From positions 1 through 23,452 of the IMG/VR virus record IMGVR_UViG_3300017727_000167: 23,452 bases of DNA. One strand, given 5' to 3'. Below are positions 20,855-23,452 of the stretch, piece by piece. This DNA comes from a virus. Below the pieces are notes generated by a model. The model worked only from the letters and a program-made list of their open reading frames with translations, was not told the origin of the DNA and did not search any database. The position numbers and the translations under genes are program-made. How positions within the stretch are numbered: the stretch's first letter is position 1; every line of letters begins with the position of its first letter.

Positions 20855-23140
20855 TTATCCGATAGTTTCAGCGAATTTTCTCATTAGGATTCGTACGTTT
20901 TTCGAAGAGTTGTGATGTTTCGCAAATTCTCTCGCCAACTTGTTCTGAGAGTTCTTTGACTCGGCCATGCTCTTTCCGCTCTTGTCTTGAATGTCAGTAA
21001 GGAAGTCACCCTCGTCTTGAATATTAACATTGGTGTCAAGAACATAGTAGGAGCTGTACCCCATAGTTGAATTAATGGAGAAGTGTTTTTCATTTCTCCA
21101 AGTTTTCATATCTTCCCTGCTTTGAGCATTTTGTTCTGAGTAGCTAAGTGAGTTCTTATTCGAACCTCGTCTTGCATGTTGAATACGATGTTTTGCAGCA
21201 CTCTTTGACTCAGGAAGAAAGAAGCCAATCATATTGACTTTGTAATGCTCAGCGATAATTTTGTTGTAAGATTCTGTTCTCACATTGTAACCACTACCTA
21301 CTTTGTACATCTTGCCATCTAGTTGAAGAGCAGGACCTGCTCCTCCACGTTTGTCGAATCTACCTTCAAAATCAACATTATGCGAGTCACCATCTGTTAG
21401 AGTAATTATGTTGAGTTTTTGAACTCTGTGGTTTGCTCTGAAAGATTTGATAATGTGTCCCATATTTGCAAGAGTCGAATCAAGTGGAGTACCGCCTAAT
21501 TGCTCTTTAGTGGGAATGTACCATGCTCCTCCGTAATAATGACCTCTTGAATTGGCTTGCATGAATAAGAACTCTCGAGCCTCTGCCTTTTCGATCTTTT
21601 TCATCTTGCTTGAAAGAATTTCATTGTGTTGAATATCATGTATGTTGATCTCGCCATCAAATGATGAATCTCGCTCATCGTCATATTCTCTACCCGAGGT
21701 GAATGAAATAACTTGGTAAGGAACTCCGACTTTGTCGCAGAATTCTGTAAGATTCAATAACTGAAGAAGAACTCCACTCAACACTTGACTCATTGAACCG
21801 GAATAGTCAACGAGAAAAATCATTCCGTGAGACTTGGCATCTGCTAGAGATGTAACTGAAGAAAAGATTTGATCATCGTATTTGTACTTGTGAAGTTTGG
21901 TCACATCGATTGAACCAGTTCGTGATTCTTGAGCTCGAGCATATTGCCATGCAGCCTTTCTTTGTTCGAACTCTCTTACGAGGATGCCAACTTTTTTCTT
22001 AGAGCTTTTCTTGAACTTGGCATAATCATCAGAGTTTTCAACTCTAGATGTTGCATAATTACAATGGTCATGGGCTTCTTCAACTTTAGCGATATGCTCT
22101 TTTCGATTTGAAAGAACCTTTTTGTAATCATTGAAATTTTTGTAGAACTTGTCTTTTCTAGTAGGGTGAATAACATAACGACCTTCATAAGACTCGCCCT
22201 CGTCTTTTTCAAGACTTGAATTAAATTTTTCTTGAGTCTCACTTTTGAACTCTTCCTGCTCACCCATTGAAGCTTCGTTACCGCCACCTTCAGCTTCGGT
22301 CTGATTGAAGTCTTCTAAATGCTCGGTTTGCTTTGCCAACTCTTCGGCCAATTTTTCCATTGCATCTTCAAGGTCTTCGTCAGTCACTCCTGTTGAAGAG
22401 TTACCCTCGTCAGACTCGCCGGAATCTTCTGATGTAGCTGAATGTGATTCTGTTCCGTCATCTGAAAAATCATCGTCCTCGTAGTTACCTGTATCAGAAG
22501 GGTCGTCAGATTCTTGAGAATCATCAGTAGAAGGTTTTGACATTTGGTGATCGCCAGACTCATCTTCTTCTAGCTCTTCTTTTTCTTTCTGACTTCTTTC
22601 AAGAACTTCGTCATAAAGAGCCAAGATGTCATCAAATGATTTGGCATTGTATGCCTTGTTGTAAATCTCAGTTTCTTCGTCATTTAAAGGAATGTCGACA
22701 ATTGAACCGACTTTAGCATGAAGATTTAATCGGTCAAGAAAAATGAGATCAGCAGGGTCTTTCTCAACGTTGAAAAATCCGTCGTTCCATAGCTCGGTAT
22801 ATCCTTGTTTGAAATAACGAGGAAGACCTGCGTATGTTTCTTGAATCATACGTTCAATACGAATATCTTCTAAAATGTTAATGATGTCGAAGTGTTTGTA
22901 CTTCTTTCTAAAATCTTCGTCCCACTCAGGAGTATAAAGAGCATGTCCGACTTCGTGGCCAAGAAGCATGTCATAAACCGACTTGGATTTGTCACTCCAG
23001 TCTGGTAGACCAAGTACCCGATTCTTAACGTCGAAATAGGCGGTCTTGTAATTTCCGTGATTGACTTGAATATTTTCTCGAGCCAATAATTTACCGAGAG
23101 CCGAGCGACTCTCTTTTTTCATCAATAATGTATCTGTCAT
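20855..23140 (-). CDS. VWA-domain protein with HExxH metallopeptidase-like motif (CobT/ViaA-like)
   Basis: This is a large soluble protein, 761 residues from the preferred ATG at 23140 (GAGG 8 bases upstream; an ATG at 23155 would add 5). Numbered from the 23155 ATG, it has GHEVGHALYTPEW (66-78, HExxH) with NILEDIRIE (93-101) as the likely third ligand, a gluzincin-like arrangement. A long acidic Ser/Asp/Glu linker (about 190-325) and helices follow. Then comes AWQYARAQESRTGSIDVTKL (402-421), typical of CobT/ViaA proteins, and a VWA domain with MIDAS FLVDYSGSM (Asp450, Ser452, Ser454) and TLTDGDSH. VWA partners bind targets for MoxR ATPases. It is the first gene behind its promoter, followed by the MoxR gene. 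Target and peptidase activity are unknown. Confidence 0.87.
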   Translation of the reverse strand: MTDTLLMKKESRSALGKLLARENIQVNHGNYKTAYFDVKNRVLGLPDWSDKSKSVYDMLLGHEVGHALYTPEWDEDFRKKYKHFDIINILEDIRIERMIQETYAGLPRYFKQGYTELWNDGFFNVEKDPADLIFLDRLNLHAKVGSIVDIPLNDEETEIYNKAYNAKSFDDILALYDEVLERSQKEKEELEEDESGDHQMSKPSTDDSQESDDPSDTGNYEDDDFSDDGTESHSATSEDSGESDEGNSSTGVTDEDLEDAMEKLAEELAKQTEHLEDFNQTEAEGGGNEASMGEQEEFKSETQEKFNSSLEKDEGESYEGRYVIHPTRKDKFYKNFNDYKKVLSNRKEHIAKVEEAHDHCNYATSRVENSDDYAKFKKSSKKKVGILVREFEQRKAAWQYARAQESRTGSIDVTKLHKYKYDDQIFSSVTSLADAKSHGMIFLVDYSGSMSQVLSGVLLQLLNLTEFCDKVGVPYQVISFTSGREYDDERDSSFDGEINIHDIQHNEILSSKMKKIEKAEAREFLFMQANSRGHYYGGAWYIPTKEQLGGTPLDSTLANMGHIIKSFRANHRVQKLNIITLTDGDSHNVDFEGRFDKRGGAGPALQLDGKMYKVGSGYNVRTESYNKIIAEHYKVNMIGFFLPESKSAAKHRIQHARRGSNKNSLSYSEQNAQSREDMKTWRNEKHFSINSTMGYSSYYVLDTNVNIQDEGDFLTDIQDKSGKSMAESKNSQNKLAREFAKHHNSSKNVRILMRKFAETIG

Positions 23141-23166
23141 ATTTGCTAACCTCATTTTGTATCTAT

Positions 23167-23195
23167 ATATTACGACATCATTAGCCCAATGTAAA
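23167..23195 (-). promoter_or_regulatory. Sigma70-type promoter for the VWA gene
   Basis: TTTACA (23195-23190), a 17-base spacer and TAATAT (23172-23167). It shares the 21-base upstream block and TTGGGCT with the AAA+ gene promoter. The expected start near 23160 gives a 20-base leader with GAGG. Confidence 0.82.
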
Positions 23196-23267
23196 GAACA
23201 AAATGACTAGAGATGCATTTTATTTTTTAGCTTTAAAGCTATATACCGCAGAGGTTTACACTAAACT

Positions 23268-23282
23268 GTGACATATTGTCAC
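23268..23282. repeat. Perfect 15-base palindrome at the end of gp46
   Basis: GTGACA-TAT-TGTCAC on the plus strand abuts the gp46 stop codon. No U-run follows on the minus strand, so it is not a standard terminator. A second inverted repeat, TAGCTTTAAAGCTA, lies at 23228-23241. The rest of the gap 23156-23281 holds the VWA promoter. Confidence 0.6.
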
Positions 23283-23452
23283 TAATTTTTTTTGATTTTA
23301 CTGAAATTATTTTGCTTTTCAAACTCGATTTTAGCTGGAAATTTGCCATCAAGAAGGTCTTGCTTATGAGATATGATAAATGTATTAGTATCTTCACCAA
23401 GAGTATATAGTATTTTTAACAGATTATCTACGCCATCTGCATCAAGTGACGA
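23282..23452 (-). CDS. 46: Recombination nuclease subunit gp46, C-terminal end (runs off the right edge)
   Basis: This is an SbcC/Rad50-like ATPase that with gp47 resects DNA ends for recombination. Only the last 56 residues are present. SSLDADGVDNLLKIL is the D-loop of ABC-type ATPases (T4: ALDADGVKGLIKIL), TFIISHKQDLLD is the H-loop with its His, and the end KIEFEKQNNFSKI fits the gp46 C terminus. The TAG at 23284-23282 ends the gene. Walker A, coiled coil and zinc hook lie outside the window. Confidence 0.92.
   Translation of the reverse strand, partial: SSLDADGVDNLLKILYTLGEDTNTFIISHKQDLLDGKFPAKIEFEKQNNFSKIKKN

Noticed and set aside
19443-23140. Cobalamin biosynthesis genes cobS/cobT
   Set aside because: The likeness is to the general MoxR/VWA architecture. 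No other cobalamin gene is present, and the HExxH motif is not part of a cobaltochelatase.
1-23452. CRISPR arrays, insertion sequences, integrase or attachment sites
   Set aside because: No regularly spaced repeats, transposase motifs or integrase genes were seen on either strand.

Overview
This window looks like the replication and nucleotide-metabolism core of an AT-rich, T4-like (tevenvirus-type) myovirus, read right to left. Every supported gene and the tRNA lie on the minus strand. The T4 hallmarks are gp46 (C-terminal end), gp45 clamp, gp44/gp62 clamp loader, RegA, gp43 polymerase, gp42 dCMP hydroxymethylase, dCMP deaminase, UvsX and gp41 (N-terminal part). T4-type late promoters (TATAAATA) support the assignment. 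The Hsp20 gene and the CobS-like AAA+ gene are typical of marine T4-like phages, so a marine bacterial host is likely, but the sequence does not name it.

Layout in the direction of transcription: (1) 23452-19443 holds the end of gp46 and then an AAA+ MoxR/CobS-type ATPase paired with a large VWA protein that carries an HExxH motif. Each of the two has its own strong sigma70-type promoter with a shared upstream block. (2) 19403-16115 is the gp45 - gp44 - gp62 - regA block, opened by a terminator directly followed by a late promoter. (3) 16113-13376 is an accessory stretch inserted between regA and gene 43: a SAP-like/CDGSH protein, a parvulin prolyl isomerase, a possible glycosyltransferase, a frame-broken small gene, two small late genes and Hsp20. 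(4) 13303-8124 holds gp43, a MazG-type pyrophosphohydrolase, a primase-like (AEP) protein, small unknown genes and tRNA-Arg(UCU), which overlaps the end of a CDS. (5) 8140-1847 is a tightly overlapping gene string: dATP/dGTP diphosphohydrolase, a DUF1599-like protein, dCMP hydroxymethylase, dCMP deaminase, two small proteins, a T4 beta-glucosyltransferase-like protein, a HAD-kinase fusion, a cytidylyltransferase and an atypical DNA C5-methyltransferase homologue. (6) 1850-1 is the uvsX - unknown - gp41 recombination and replication block behind a perfect consensus promoter.

Two systems stand out. Region 5 reads as a DNA hypermodification operon: gp42 makes 5-hydroxymethyl-dCMP, a beta-GT-like enzyme with a conserved candidate catalytic Asp could decorate hmC in DNA, and the HAD-kinase plus cytidylyltransferase could make an unusual CDP-activated donor. 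The C5-methyltransferase homologue has lost the usual SAM-binding signature although its catalytic motifs are kept. Second, four genes (gp43, MazG, dATP/dGTP diphosphohydrolase, DUF1599-like) have near-consensus promoters whose predicted start points fall 0 to 2 bases before the ATG, which predicts leaderless early mRNAs.

No stretch longer than about 210 bases lacks a gene. The largest gaps (20646-20854, 14529-14717, 13850-13987, 23156-23281) hold promoters, terminators, palindromes and possible tiny genes, described below.
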